From assembly GCA_014529385.2 (NCBI GenBank), contig CM043942.1, forward strand, positions 106,442,141 to 106,506,140: DNA of 64,000 bases. The letters run 5' to 3'. This document shows positions 12,084-24,583 of this stretch, piece after piece. The position numbers and the translations under genes were made by a program. Position 1 is the first letter of the stretch. The number at the start of each line of letters is the position of its first letter. A model generated the notes under the pieces. That model searched no databases. It was not told the DNA's origin and saw nothing but the letters and a program-made list of their open reading frames with translations. The stretch is from Adiantum capillus-veneris (Eukaryota; Streptophyta; Polypodiopsida; Polypodiales; Pteridaceae).

Positions 12084-12290
12084 GAGGGAAAGAGAAAGAG
12101 GGGAAAGAGGGAGGGAGAGGACAGGGAGGGACATATAGAGAGATAGGGAAAGAGGGAGGGAGGGGAAGAGAGAGAAATAGAGATATAGAGAAAAATAGAG
12201 ATATCTATCGGCATAAAGAGATAGGTAGAGAGAGGAAGATAAAGAAATAGGGAGATAAAGAGCAATGGTTGTAGGCAGAGCAACCATTTT
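11668..12290. repeat. GA-rich microsatellite array, about 620 bp
   Basis: Long perfect (GA)n blocks (about 11668-11740, 11978-12015, 12030-12078) are separated by imperfect GGGAAAGA and AGATA units. All long ORFs on either strand here are Arg-Glu or Ser-Leu repeats produced by the array. The array ends in a small inverted repeat (CAATGGTTG...GCAACCATT, about 12263-12288). Confidence 0.95.
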
Positions 12291-12599
12291 GTGGTGTGTG
12301 TAGTGCGGGTATGCTCGTGCTTTTGTAGGGTGCTATGAAAAAGACCTTTTTACGTGACGTTGACAAACCCTTGGAAATTAATTTCTACTCTCTTCTCCTT
12401 AACTTCTCTATCTTTCTATTTATCTCTCTTCCTATCTCTTTCTCTCCACCAAATAGGCATTAGGTCCATCAGCTTTTAACGATATCGTATCTGAGAATGG
12501 AGGCAAAGTAATCCCTCGAACATGGAGCTACTGTGAAGATGCTGCACAAAAAGCACAATAAAGAAGCTCTTCTTCATAGCACTCTACAGAAGCAAGAGC
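12291..12599. other. No gene seen
   Basis: Low-complexity flank with a CT-rich patch at about 12388-12450. Nothing recognisable. Confidence 0.5.
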
Positions 12600-13224
12600 A
12601 CTCTCACACTACGCATAACACAAAACGATGGCCACATTTACAACCATAACTCTTTATCTCTACTCAAAACGATGGCTACATTAAAGATATGTATATATAT
12701 TTGTGTGTACATATATATTTGTTTATGCATATATGTAGGCACTAAGTACGAGAGCATAGCACCGAAGGTTAGACGCTTCATCTTGGGTATAGTCCTTTTC
12801 TAATTGTTGCTTTGTGGTCATTGATCCACTCATGAATGGATTACCGCATTGTACCTTTGGTTTCACCACGGTTGAGACTGTGATGTTATCTAAAGAGGTG
12901 CAATTGACCTTTGGCAATACTAGCCTCTACTTGGGTCTACTAGTATATATATGTATCTACGTGTTTGTGTGCTAATATACTTGTGTACGTATTTATAGAT
13001 GAGTGAGTAGGATGAAAAGCTTAATCTTATATTGCTCTTTGTAATGTAGATGTCAGACGAGAGACTACCTGGTAAGGAGCAGCCAGTTGACTCTTCTTTT
13101 GGTTGGTTCACATCCCAGGTGGGCTCCCACCCGGGGTGGACATAGCCTCCAGTGGACCCGAGTCTTGAGTCGGTGAGAACAAGCAAAGAAATAAATAATG
13201 TTTCTGGCTAGTTAACCCTAAACC

Positions 13225-14290
13225 ATGAGTTTCATAGGTTTATTTTTGTTATTTGCAGGCATGGACATCCTACACCTACCCTTCTCAAGTTCCTCCACCG
13301 GGCGTAGATCCAAACCAGCAGCGGCCTCTCTCTTTACGAGAACAGTACCTCCGAGAGACAGAGAATTTGTTTGGTGGCTACACTCCGCAGCAGCTTGTGA
13401 CCTAGGGTATTTCTTCGCAAACTACATCATGGGGGATTCAAAGAGGGACTCCTTACCTACAGAGACTCGCACCAACGGCACCTTAGTCTACAACCCCTTT
13501 CTATCATCCTACTCCCATTCCATTGTAGGATTCTACTCCACTTGCGTTGCAGGGTCCCACTCCCATGGCATCAAATGGTCATACGCCACTCCATTGTACT
13601 CCTGCTTTTCCAAAACACCGTCAACGGACTTCCTCTCGCAGTGCATGTCGACGCTCGTCTCAGGGCAGCAAACATGGTGAGAGACGAAGCGGAAGCGGAT
13701 CTTGTGGTCTCGCATGTTTTGGTAGTGGTGAGGGAACGGAGTCCCCACTTTCAGAGCGTGCTGCCTCTGATGTAGAGGACAAGGATACTGACACACCCAT
13801 GCCAAACACGCATGGATGCTACTAGAGGGTTAATTATGGTGGGGAGATGAACTTCGGCACAGCACAGGGCAGGGCATTGCAACTCCATCTACAAATTCTT
13901 ATACATTCAATGTATAAGAACTATTTTATAATGTTTAGAGGCCAACTACCCGATCATGCACGGTACATTGAGGACAATCTGTTAGCTAGATTTCCAAATG
14001 CCCCCGATCAACATTTTTCACAACAATGGTTGGAGGGCTACATAAAGACATATTTGAAAAACAAGCAGTCTAGTTTGCGGTGCACAAAATCCAACCAAGT
14101 CAAAGATCCAGACAAGAGTTTTCGTGGTGGCAACATGGCAGATGCGGAGTGGAAGTGGGCAATTCAAGAAAAGAGCGATCAAGCTATGACGGGCTCATCA
14201 TAGAGACAACAACGGGAGGCTCACGCAAGACAAACTCCCACGCACTATGGCTTAGGAGGCAAAGGAGCTTGGAAGGATAAATATGTAAGA
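13225..14290 (+). pseudogene. CACTA family-II accessory (Transposase_24-like) gene
   Basis: Exon-like pieces in different frames carry ILHLPFSSSSTG (about 13270), a Ser/His-rich middle, LPDHARYIEDNLLARFPNAP (about 13950-14010) and ADAEWKWAIQEKSDQA (about 14136-14185). The last piece, HYGLGGKGAWKDKY (about 14240-14290), is the kind of C-terminal block found in CACTA second proteins. The reading is broken by frame changes. The inverted copy at 26340-27500 shows the same blocks but lacks about 390 bp (matching 13745-14135). The role is inferred from CACTA families: binding the subterminal repeats to assist the transposase. The exact exon structure was not resolved. Confidence 0.5.
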
Positions 14291-14849
14291 TTAATTGAAT
14301 TATGACCTCGATCGGTGATTATAAACATTGTAGTTGATGATTTGGTATTGCTATTGCTAACTTAGGAAAATATCACTCTCTCTCGACCAACCAAAGAGAT
14401 GGTCAAGTATCGGGAGCGACATACAGAATTTGATACTTGGTGATGGTTGTTTGAAAACAACCACATCTCTGGCGAGCAATTCGACGCGGCGGTTGGATCA
14501 CTACAAGCGGTAAGTTTAAACAAACTAATTTTGTATCAATTGTTTTGAGTTGTTGATAATTGTTTAATTTGGTTTGGGTTTATGTACAGTCAAAGTGATC
14601 AAACATACGTGCCTCTGGAGGACGACGAGATAGAGGTGGCATAATGTATATACCACTATTTACTTTTTATTGTAACTTTTTTAAATAGTTGATCTTCTGC
14701 ATATTAAATTGTCAAGGTAAAGTAAATTCAATTTTAATTCTTTGGTATGTTTTATACTCTTCCAAAAAATAATTGATGTTTCATTGTTTTATGCAGGTCA
14801 AGAATAAAGGCGCTCATTTGGGCCACCCAATCTAATGAGCACCTTTATT

Positions 14850-15073
14850 TTTTAATTGACGTGTAGCGACAATAAGCGCGGTAATTAGTGCGGCAACTGG
14901 CACGGTAATACTAGTGGATATATTTCCGCGACTATTACCGCGCTTATTTTGCTAAGAAACCACTACCACGTCCATAGCCGCGGTTATTGCTACTCTTGCA
15001 AATTTTTCTCTCTCCTTTTTCCTTTGTTTTTCCGCAGCAATGTTAGCAGTTATAGAAAAATTCTCTTATAGTG
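14850..15073 (+). repeat. CACTA family-II subterminal region and terminal repeat
   Basis: Contains GCGCGGTAATTAGTGCGG, ATTACCGCGCTTATT and ATAGCCGCGGTTATTGC, and ends CTCTTATAGTG. The same set is found, inverted, at 25908-26130. Short GC-rich repeats inside a CACTA end are probable binding sites for its own proteins. Confidence 0.65.
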
Positions 15074-15600
15074 CTTGTTGCACCATTGTCTGCATGGTTA
15101 AACAACATTGTGCAAATTTTTCCACCTGTTCTATTTGCATTCTTGTCTTTCTTGTGCACTTTGGCTTTTGCGTTGTCGTCCAATTGTGGGCATTGAAAGG
15201 AAGGGTTGGGCTTTCACACCACCAATGGACAGCTTCTTTGGAACATCCTGACCATTTTTTGATATTTTCTCATCCTACTCTATCTTAACATGTCCTCCGT
15301 GCAAGCCCATTTTTTAGAAGGCCGTCTCTAAGGCTGAGATTGCTCTTTTCTTTGTAGAGAGAGGTCAAGTGGTTTAGACAAAACAGATGTAGAGAAAACA
15401 TTAGTTTTTCTATTATTCTACAAAGTGCATACATTGTGCATATGTGTACTCTAGATAGTGGGATATTCAAAATGGGTCGAAAGTTAGGGTTGCACGGATG
15501 CCTATCCGAAGCTCTTCTCCAAAATGGTTTGTCAAGGATATGAACCCCTCCTATGCAATATAAGCAAGGGCTTTTTCTTGTTGCTCCTTTGGAAACGTTG
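15074..15600 (-). pseudogene. Decayed copy of the 774-residue transposase
   Basis: Read on the minus strand from 15600, the sequence gives NVSKG..., KSPCLYCIG, DRHPCNPNFRPILNIPL, SRVHICTMYALCRIIEKL, SIGGVKAQPFL and NRWKNLHNVV. These follow residues about 424-600 of the intact protein at 29965-32604 in the same order (NVSKGG, KSPCLYCMA, NRHTQDPNFKAVLNIPL, HICTLHALCRIVEKI, SVGGVKARAFL, NQWKALHNAI). Stops and frame changes break it. The reading is cut at 15074 by the terminal repeat of CACTA family II. The part before the NVSKG block is not visible to the right of 15600. Confidence 0.8.
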
Positions 15601-16249
15601 GAGAGGGGGAATGGGGGAACACACCCGGCACAAATACAAGGGACTCTCTATAGCTCAGGGTATCCAAAGCACCCCTTTCCTCTCAAAAAACACCTTCCAA
15701 AACACACTTTACACTAGCAGACCACCACCTGCTCAATTTCCACTATCCACACACTCCACAAATCTACCACACCATGCACACCTACTGCCATGGTCTGTCT
15801 CCATGCTTACACACTCACACAGACGCTCAGTCTTATTTTTTCACACAAAAGACTGTCGGTCCGGGGGGCACACACATCTGCACTGCAGGCACCGAGGGGA
15901 AACATAAAAGCAAGAGAAAGAGAAGGGGGGAAGGGGAAACAAAAACAAGATGGGGCAACAGTGTCTTGATTGCACTTCAAAAGGCATGTACACAGGCTTG
16001 CACTTCCATCACTATGGCCATTTTCAAGAAAAAGTTACAAAGGGGTTAGCTTGTCAGAGAACTCCACTTTGCAGGCTTCAAACGACACCAAAAAAGCCCT
16101 CAATTTGATTAAAATTTAACCTCTATAGGGGTGGGGCTTCAAGTTTGGAAATTGCCCTCTCATTGGTCCATCTGGTACCCTGATTTGGCATCTTTAGGAA
16201 TGGGGTAACAGCTTTTGGCTTCACCTCCTTTCTCTTTCTCTTTTTGCAC
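15601..16249. other. No gene seen
   Basis: CA-rich and purine-rich spacer. The ORFs here (for example 15524-15907) are compositional and show no family motifs. Confidence 0.5.
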
Positions 16250-16575
16250 TTGGAGGGGGGGCATTAGCGATGTCGCTATTGCCCCCTAGGCCTTTTACTT
16301 TTTCATTTTTTCCTTCATTTTTTACCTCTTTGGGCTACCCAAAATTTGCATTGTCCTTTTGGATCCTCTTTGAATACCTCTATTTGGTTCCCTTGACCTA
16401 TTTTCCACCAGCCCCCTCTCTCTCTATTTCTCTCTCCCTTTTGGTCCAGCTTCCACTTTGCCTTTGCCTTTACTCGCCCTTGCTCTTGTTTTGTCCGGTA
16501 TTTGCTTGACTTACCTCAGCTTGAGAGCCCTTGGAATGAGCCTTGCCCTTGACTTGTACACACGGTGGCCCTCGG

Positions 16576-16627
<52 letters not shown>

Positions 16628-16935
16628 GCACGACCCTCCCCTTTGCTAAGCAATAGCGATGTCGCTATTGGGGGGGGTGACTCATCTCCTAAAAACGGGG
16701 GCCCCTTGAGGTGTGGCCACAATCCCTTGTGAGTCTTCCACATCACCACTGCATAAGCAGCTGAATCACCACCAGCAGGCGTACGGCACTGGCGCCACCC
16801 CTGGCCACCAAAATAGCGATGCATATAGCGACGCCTATAGCGACAATTGAAGTCCTTCTGTAGTGACGCTCATAGCGACGTTGCAGAACCTTATATAGAG
16901 ACTCTTATAGCGACGCCTGAGAGTAAACTTTTTTG
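16250..16935. repeat. CACTA family-I subterminal region with two hairpins
   Basis: Two near-palindromes, TTAGCGATGTCGCTATT (16263-16280, extended by G and C runs) and CAATAGCGATGTCGCTATTG (16651-16670), flank a CT tract. Repeats of ATAGCGACG, TAGTGACG and GATGCATATAGCGACG follow at 16810-16925. The motif set equals that at 11290-11446 and 24815-25015. Its position just beyond the last coding block of the minus-strand CACTA gene pair suggests it is that element's 3' subterminal region, but I found no clean CACTA terminus here. Confidence 0.55.
16579..16624. repeat. (CT)n microsatellite
   Basis: An uninterrupted CT run of about 45 bp inside the CACTA subterminal region. Confidence 0.95.
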
Positions 16936-17700
16936 GGTGAAAGAGCATTGAATTCCCTCCCACCCATCAACCATATTGAATGTTTTTAGAATAAAGTATA
17001 CCTAATTGAATCCAAGATAAGCACAGATTCATCTTTGAAAGAAAGTGCAAGGTATAGATGCAATAAAATTAGTCACCCACAAGATAATATAACCATTAAC
17101 TCCATCATGCATAGTATTGTTTGCAGAAAAAAGATACAAAATTGACAAAAGTAATAGGACAGAAGTGAATTGACGAAAGTAAATCAATGAAAAAATTATA
17201 CACGTGATTTGCAAAATCACTTGATTGTTAAGCTTTGCAAATGTAATAGTTACAAAAAAATTGTCATTGATTTGAGAAAATACATCGTTTTTCAATAGTT
17301 ACAAAAAGGAGTACACAAGTCATCTCATTATACATGCTATGACGAAATAAAACTAGTGCTATTTGGCTATGGCTAGACTGACATCTTCTAATTAGATGTC
17401 TCATCGCATCCAAACGACATATTTGTCAGATTCTGTCGAGAAAAACAATAAGACTTTCTATAAGTATAAACATATAATTACAAAACAATCTATTTTCTTA
17501 GCTTATCATTAAAATACAACAAATGTAAAAGAGTAAAGTGAAATACTAACCATGCTTCCGCGAGAATTGAGAATGTACATCAGGGCATTTAAGCCCTTTG
17601 TGCCTGCGTACTTGCGCTCATACGGTATGGTGTCACGTCTTGTCATCAACCACTGTTCAAAACATACAAAGAATACACTATGTTAGAATTTAAAAGTACA
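16936..17700. other. AT-rich spacer, no gene seen
   Basis: AT-rich sequence within the CACTA element. I see nothing coding in it. It may be 3' untranslated or intron sequence. Confidence 0.45.
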
Positions 17701-17705
17701 AATAG

Positions 17706-18740
17706 ACGTAACTACCAAACCTAAATGGCAATGCAAAAACACTTACAAAATTGGCCTCAAATGATGTCCACCCATCGCTCCCCAAGTGGTGCGAGCTCCC
17801 CACCTCTACTCGTGCTGTGGATGCCTCCTTTTGTTGCTTCCACTTGTCAGGATTCTCACGTGTTGACGCTTTTCATTCTTCCAATATTCTTTGGCCAACC
17901 AATCTAGTCTACTACACCCATTCTTTATTGCTTTTTGTACTTCAGAACGCTTGTGCTTGCAGTGTTCGCACATTCGAACCTTCATCAGGTCTTCATTGAA
18001 GCTCTCATCCCGACTTGACATGGAAAACTCGTCATGCAACATGTTGATGACTCTGTCTTTCAATTCATTTGACACTTTAATCCAGGTGTTTAGTATGTAG
18101 TGTCAAAACACCTGACAGCAAAGACCGCGCATGCACGAGATCACCTTCTTGCCTTCATCATCCAAGATGATGCCGCCACTGATGTCGACCGAGTACGATA
18201 AGTCCTCTCATCTGTGATGCGTGAACCTAGGTGCCTCGGCACGAGTCTTGAGTGGTGTCTCTAGTGGCATCTCAATGGGGGTACGGACGCCAGGTGTCTC
18301 CACTAGAGTCTAGGCCCGAAAGTAAGGAGTGTCGACTAGGATGACTCCCGGAGGAGTAGCTAGTGGTGTGTAGCCAGGAACAGCCGATAACCACACAAAA
18401 ATTGGTGTAGATGGCGCTGCCATGGCTGGTGTGGGGGCGAGAAATAAAGGGGAAGGTAAGGAGCCTAGACGAACATGAGGTGGTGTCGAGGCATCAACAG
18501 CGCATCCCCGCAGCAACCGCCGTTGCCACCACTAGAGTGATGGTGCCTATAAGAGTGTGAAGATCGTCTTGTCGACATCGAAGTCTCAGAGCGCGTTGAA
18601 TGCTCCAAAATAGAGGAGATGCTGAAGGAGTGGAACGACTTGATGGTTCTCCAGAGTGATGACGCTCCTCGTACCACCGCCTCTGCTGGGGTGACAAAGA
18701 AGAAAGAAACTCATCATCATCCATACCTGCATTAAACACA
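17706..18740 (-). pseudogene. CACTA family-I accessory (Transposase_24-like) gene
   Basis: On the minus strand a Ser/Thr/Pro-rich N-terminal part (about 18740-18310, with a repeated-Ser region) precedes a C-terminal block at 18075-17806. That block holds a CEHCKHKRSEVQKAIKNG cysteine-histidine segment, LDWLAKEYWKNEKRQHVRI and SGSNKRRHPQHE. The order, a DWL...W motif then a Gly/Ser-Asn-Lys-Arg segment, is typical of CACTA second proteins. The pieces are in different frames and may be exons. It lies downstream of the TNP2 gene on the same strand, as in En/Spm-type elements. Confidence 0.5.
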
Positions 18741-18830
18741 CAAACATTTAATCTTAATATTGAATGGAGAGGAAAATACGGACAGGTTATAATCTATACT
18801 ATAGATAATAGGGGGACGGATATCTGAGGG

Positions 18831-18951
<121 letters not shown>

Positions 18952-19009
18952 CATAAAGGGGGAGGGATTTTTGTGATGAGGAGTTCAAGCCAGCTTCAAA
19001 TTAAACTTT

Positions 19010-19586
19010 AGCGAGTAGCGATGCATGCTTCCTGCTTCTTTGTTAAAAGAGCAAGATCTGCCTGCCCTTTGAGGACTCATTCGCGGAAGCGATGACCATT
19101 AAACACAATTTAAATTTCTCAAGTATAGCATATAGACAAGAATGGACAAAAAGCCACATGAATACAATATATACTACAAAATGAAGAAAAATTATTCAAA
19201 TACAATGTTTATGGCTTTAAGAGGTCTCTCGCTCATCCTTGCATAGCTCACCATAACTCCCTATGTCTATATAGAGCTCTCCGTTTAGACAGATTTCCTC
19301 CGTTTCATTTTGTAGATCCTCTGCATGCACCCCATAGAGAGTAGCAGCTTGATGCTCGTCTGGCACCACCTCAAAGGCTTCTGACAGAGCATCCTCTCCA
19401 ATCTCCTCCCCTGATGCCATTGTGTTTGGCACATGGTATCCCTCGTCTGTGCACTACAAGAGGCTACCTCTATGACGTACCACGAGTTTGATGTAGACTT
19501 TGTAGAATAAAATACCACATGCCAAAGCCACATAACTTACATGAGTGCTCCTAGGCACATAATTTTTAAAATTGGATGTTAAATAT
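19010..19586 (-). other. CACTA interior with an acidic ORF and a CACTACAAGAGG motif
   Basis: A short acidic reading (19432-19217; GEEIGEDALSEAFEVVPDEH) may be the C-terminal end of the TNP2 protein or a separate exon. At 19452-19463 the plus strand reads CACTACAAGAGG, exactly a CACTA terminal repeat, but it lies inside the element and no partner was found. It may be a nested fragment end. I am not sure about either. Confidence 0.3.
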
Positions 19587-22500
19587 TTACAGAATTACTT
19601 GTTCACAATGCTCGGGTAGTACGAAAGTGTCTCTTAGATTGGTCCATTTTTTAGTTGAATCCACCTCAAGAAAACTAGATTCTCTTCTACATACAGTAGC
19701 ATTGCGACCCTCCATGTTTATCTTGAACCATTGCACGTCGAAGAAGTCCACAAAAAATCCTCTATAATCGATCCTCAAAATCTCTTGTAGCGTGCTGAAG
19801 TAAGTGAGTTCCATCACAACAGGATTTGCATCAGAGGACCATCGTCGAATAGACTATTCAAATTTTGCCATGATTCCAGAATCTTGTGTAAAATGCTTTT
19901 TGTCGAGCTGTTCCACCCTAAATTGTTGAACTTTACACCATGTTGCTGTGTATGACTTATACTACAACCAACAAAGATCATGAGTGTCTGTTCAAACATA
20001 TAAAGAGCAGCGAGTCGTACATTGCAAACTTACCTTGGTCGCGCAACCCCGAGATTAGGTTACTCCCACTCCCCCTCAATCACTTCTTCATTGTACTATT
20101 GTGTGCTTTTAAATTGGTTGTGCAACCATCTTAAGCTCATGAATGTTGATAGGCTCTCCAGACGCGCCGGATAATGCGTCGGTGGTTGTCTTCCCCATCT
20201 CCACTCGATCTGTGCCCTTTCTCGCTCTTGCTTTGCATCCTCATATTGTGAAATCCACTTTTGCATCACTGGATTGTAAAGCATGTAAAATCGATTGATT
20301 TTAGCCTCTACATCTTCTGTCATCTTCTTCTCAACACCGAAATTGCACATGATAATCCCAGATATGCGCTCATCATCTATGGTTCACTATAGCCTTTCTC
20401 GAGATTTATCAAAACCGTCTAGCCACTCTCCAATGTAAACTAGTGACTCTGAAACCATCCAACCTTCTGCCATGCTACCCTCCGGATGTGTCTTCTGATG
20501 CACATATCCCTTGAGTGTTTGCATGAGACATTCTAAAAATAACATCCATCTAGAATGTATTGTGCCAGCTATTTCCATCTCATCAACTATGTGAACAAGA
20601 AGATGCACTTGAATGGTTAGCATGGTAGTAGGAAAGTGTTTCTCAAACATGCACACAAACTCCACAGGGTGAAAGCAGGTTAACCTGTCATGCTTTTTCA
20701 TGTCCCGGACAATGCTAACTAGCATAATTTTGACATATGCTAACTAGTACAATAACTTGAGCTACATCTCCAAGATCTATGACATATGATATATCAATAG
20801 AAAGCACTTGAAACAAGGAATCCAAATGTACAACCTCCAACAAATTTTGATATTATTTGTAAAACATTTACCGGATGCCCAACTTTTCAAAGATGTGCTA
20901 ACTTGAAACTGCTAACTAGCACAAAAAGCGCGACAGGTTAACATGATTTCACCCCAGTGCAGCGTTTAGTTTGGCAAATGGTACGCACTCTACATGGATA
21001 TCCTTTTGTGAGATACATTGCACCAACTTCGCAAGTTTGTAGATTGTGGTACAAACGTCAAGAGATAAACATCCCTCAATGGCCACCGGTAAAATAAACT
21101 GCAAAACACATCTAGCAATGATATTAAAGTCCACACAAAAATTTGTTACACAAATCTCACTATGATATATTCCACTTCAAATATGCATGACACATTTTAT
21201 GTCAGTCGTGTGACTTCAAACCAGTAAGCTTCCCTTCTTTAGTGAAACACGTTTGGAGCGAGTGCATTACTCTAGTGGGGGTCCGCGCAGTTTGAATGGT
21301 CTCTTTTAGTTTGCGTTCTTGGGCTCCCGTCAAAATCCATGGCGGTTTAGGGAGTTTTATCAATCCATCGGGTGCTGTCTGCGGCCAGTATTGCTCCATA
21401 CGATCCACATTTCTAAGGTCAACTCTGGCTCCCAAAGTATCTTTCTTGCCGATCAGATGGTCCCATAGCAGATTACCCACATTCTTGAATACGTGCATTG
21501 GATCGAGCAAGTGATTGATCATGAGTCTAGGCCATTATGGTAACTCGTATGGCATAGAGAGAGTGTCTTCATCCCTGGGGGAAAACCGTCATCACACATC
21601 TCCTTCAACTCTAACCATGCTTGTGTAGACATACTCGGTGGCTCTCTTCCCAAAAAATCGTCGCGTAACTCATGATTTTGTGGAAGATGTGCTTGATGAC
21701 CTTCATAGATTTGCTTCTTCAATGAAGGCGCCCGAAGTGTATTAAGTCTAGGTACACATGTGACACACACTCTGTATCCGCTTTTTTGAAGCCCTACATG
21801 TATACACATGACAATAGATAAGCTTGAGAGAACCAAGATTTATAGTGTTTGAGTTTGAGTATAAATCACCTGAGAATTATGTTACTTCGGGATAGTCATG
21901 CATGGTCCACATTAGAACGCCTCTGGTCAAAGCATTCCATCAATCTATGTGTCGATTCATATCCACCACTTCTATGCCAATCCACAATTGTTGTATCTCT
22001 TCCAATAGTGGACAAAGATACACATCCATATTCTTCAGTTTATACCGCTCCGACACAATCAAGCTTAGAAATAGGTACCCCTTCTTGGTAGTCAACCACG
22101 GGGGAATGTTATAGTTGATGATGACAACGGGCCATACACTGTAAGATGTTGACTTCTGACCAAATGGATTTACGCCATCCATAGTCAAGCCTATGCGCAA
22201 ATTTTAAGCTTCCCTGGTAAAATCTGACCACGTGTTGTCTATATGTTTCCAGGCTTCCCTGGTAAAATTTGACCACTTGTCGTCTATATGTTTCCAGGAT
22301 GCCCAATCTGCAGGAATCAGTAGCACACCATCCAAGTATCTATTAACCTCATCTCATGATGCTAGGGCGGCCATGGACTTACATTCTAAGAAATGCTTGA
22401 TGTGAAGAAGCAGAGAAAAGTGTTGCAAAACCTTTTGTGGAATTTTTTGTCCGTGGAGATCTACTCGATATCTCTTGGAATCACATTTCGGACACTTATC

Positions 22501-23343
22501 CATGTCTATGTATTCCCCTCTGAAAAGAATGCACTTGTTAGGACAAGCATGAATCGAATTGTAATCCATCCCCAAGTTTCACAAGATCTTTCTTGCTTCG
22601 TCTCTGGAATATGGAGTCACATTATCAGCTGGTAGTATGTGCTCTTTGAGCAATCTACACTGCAAAAAAAATGCGGTATACTTGTGTAAGTAATCTATCA
22701 GATCATTATACATCTAGAGTTTTTAATTGAAATAAACACATTATAATAGATCACCCTGAAAAGCGTTGTGATGCTAGTGTCACTCCATCCAAACTTTGGT
22801 TGCATGTTGAGAAGAACCTGGAGCACCTTCAATCTAGACACACATGCTCCATCATACAATGGCGTATCGGCTTCACTTTTCATATCAGCATAGATAGGCC
22901 TTTCTGAATCCATGATTTTCTCGATTCATCGATCTTGGGCTCAAACATAGCCTCATTAGGAATGTGGTCTACATGATCATCCTCCGAGCTATCAGAGGAT
23001 ACATCTTGTGGCCTTAGGTATGCTGCTTGACCAAAGCGCCTGTGAATACGTCTATTGGGTTGCAAGATTACTGCCTGTTGGCTAGCATCAAAGTCCGATG
23101 AGTTATAATTGGAAACAACTCGATCTATAATAGATGGATCAAGCTCGCCAAATTTGTGAACGTGCTGCAAAGAAACGCGTCTTGTTCATCACACAGCATG
23201 TTTGCATTGATTACAAGGACATAAGATCCTTGTTGAGAGATAGGTGTTTTGTTGGACGGCCTCACATCATCGTCACTACTCATAATCAATGTAAAACCAT
23301 TATACCATGGATATAAATTTAATCTTCTATTGGCATCCTCCAT
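19587..23343 (-). pseudogene. CACTA family-I TNP2 transposase, multi-exon, decayed
   Basis: Reading leftward from 23343, an Asp/Ser-rich N-terminal part is followed by a transposase-associated segment (about 23170-22700, LYDGACVSRLKVLQVLLNM). Next comes the TNP2 core: HACPNKCILFRGEY...CPKCDSKRY (about 22545-22470) and RIGLTMDGVNPFGQKSTSYS plus WPVVIINYNIPPW (about 22200-22070). It continues with LDPMHVFKNVGNLLWDHLIG (about 21505-21440). A DUF4218-like part (VHLLVHIVDEMEIAGTIHSRW...HPEGSMAEG, about 20640-20460) and a DUF4216-like end (DYRGFFVDFFDVQWFKI, about 19780-19720) follow. The order and motifs are those of the CACTA TNP2 family. The many frame changes may be introns or decay. I did not resolve the exon borders. 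Confidence 0.8.
22205..22300. repeat. Tandem duplication of about 48 bp in the TNP2 gene
   Basis: TTCCCTGGTAAAATYTGACC...CTATATGTTTCCAGG occurs twice in a row with few changes. It lies inside the transposase region and probably adds a repeated peptide or lies in an intron. Confidence 0.8.
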
Positions 23344-23750
23344 ATTTTATCTCTCTCTCTCTCTCTCTCTAATCACACTGTAAACTACCTCACATTCTCT
23401 AGTCATGCCCGATCCCCACACACCTCGGTCTAGAGGTGCATGGAGATTAGAACCACCGGGTTAGAATCTTGTCTTTATTGGTCAATGCCTATATTTGTGG
23501 GTACGAGAAATCTACCCACGTCTACATGACAATGCATGTAGTGGACAAAACCCCTTTGCCTCTTCTTTAGCTGTAGCAATTCAAAGCATCTTAACATCTA
23601 TTCACATTAGATCCTTGTTCGAGGGATTACTATGCACATTACATGTTGGCCTCCAATCTGAGTATCATGCCATTGAAAGCTTTCCAGGTCGCATCCGTAG
23701 AGAGGAAGAGAGGGATCACAGTTGGCCTAACTTCAATTTCTTTATGTAAT
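23344..23750. other. CACTA 5' region, no gene seen
   Basis: This is upstream of the TNP2 start and carries a short CT run (23349-23372). Nothing else is recognisable. Confidence 0.45.
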
Positions 23751-23754
23751 CTTG

Positions 23755-24265
23755 AAGGTAGACTTTAATATAAAAACTAAATCCAAAATCTAATCTTAAA
23801 TCTAACCTAATTGAACATATGGTGATTCTGAGCTAATTGAACATGGTTAGTGGGTGAGTTAATAGTGGTCAGATTCTGATGGGACAGTTCATTGCGTTGT
23901 GTAGTGTTTGCTCTTTGGGCAAAGCGTTGAGCTTAGCTGGAATTCCCCCTTCATTGACATGCCCTAAAATCTAACCTAAATCTAAATCTAACCTAGCTAA
24001 TCTTAGATCTTATCCTAATTTTAATCTAACATAAATCTAAGTCTAATCTAATCTTAAACTCAACATAAACCTAAATCTAATCTAATCTTAAATCTAACCT
24101 AAACCTAAATGTAATCTAACCTACTCTTAAGTCTAACCTAATTTTAGATTTAGTATAAATTTTAATTATAAGTTAAACAGAATTTAACATAATCTTAGAT
24201 CTTAATCTAACCTAACATTAAATGTAATTTTAAATATAACATAACCCTAAATCTTGATATAACAT
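23755..24265. repeat. Degenerate CTAAATCTAA tandem array
   Basis: About 500 bp of irregular units such as AATCTAACCTAA, AATCTAATCTTAA and ACCTAAATCTA, about 6-12 bp apart. The pattern recalls, but does not equal, the plant telomere unit CCCTAAA. Only isolated CCCTAAA copies appear (near 23965 and 24245). Confidence 0.75.
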
Positions 24266-24297
24266 TTCATTAATTCATATTTTTTGTACTTTTTTGA

Positions 24298-24371
24298 ATC
24301 TATCTCTCTCTCTCTCTCGCTTTGTTTTCTATCCTTACCTCTCTCTTTTCATCTGCTTCCCCTCTCTCTCT

Positions 24372-24432
<61 letters not shown>

Positions 24433-24533
24433 CTTCTCTCAATGTGTGTGTATGCATTCTTTTTTTATGCATGTGTGTGTAATTTTTTGTACATTCAATG
24501 TGTGTGTATGTGTTTTTCTTATGCATGTGTGTA

Positions 24534-24583
<50 letters not shown>

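Larger units (their letters stand above)
12600..15073 (+). mobile_element. CACTA family II, copy 1
   Basis: From AACACAAAACGATGG (about 12608) to the terminal CTCTTATAGTG (15063-15073), this matches, in inverted orientation, the split copy at 25908-27550 plus 42904-43320. Both copies end in the same CACTATAAGAG terminal repeat. Both have the same GC-rich subterminal region built of TACCGCG/CGCGGTTATT motifs, and the same second-type CACTA gene. The left terminal repeat is not clear: matching sequence fades at about 12605. The right end is inserted in a decayed transposase copy (15074-15600). Confidence 0.75.

Noticed and set aside
11593-12287. Long ORFs on both strands rich in Arg-Glu or Ser-Leu
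   Set aside because: They are translations of GA/CT repeats. All frames are open because the repeat lacks stops.
19452-19470. A complete small CACTA element starting at CACTACAAGAGG
   Set aside because: No matching inverted end or target duplication was found nearby. Kept only as a motif.
23755-24265. True telomere repeat array
   Set aside because: The unit is irregular and only isolated CCCTAAA copies occur.
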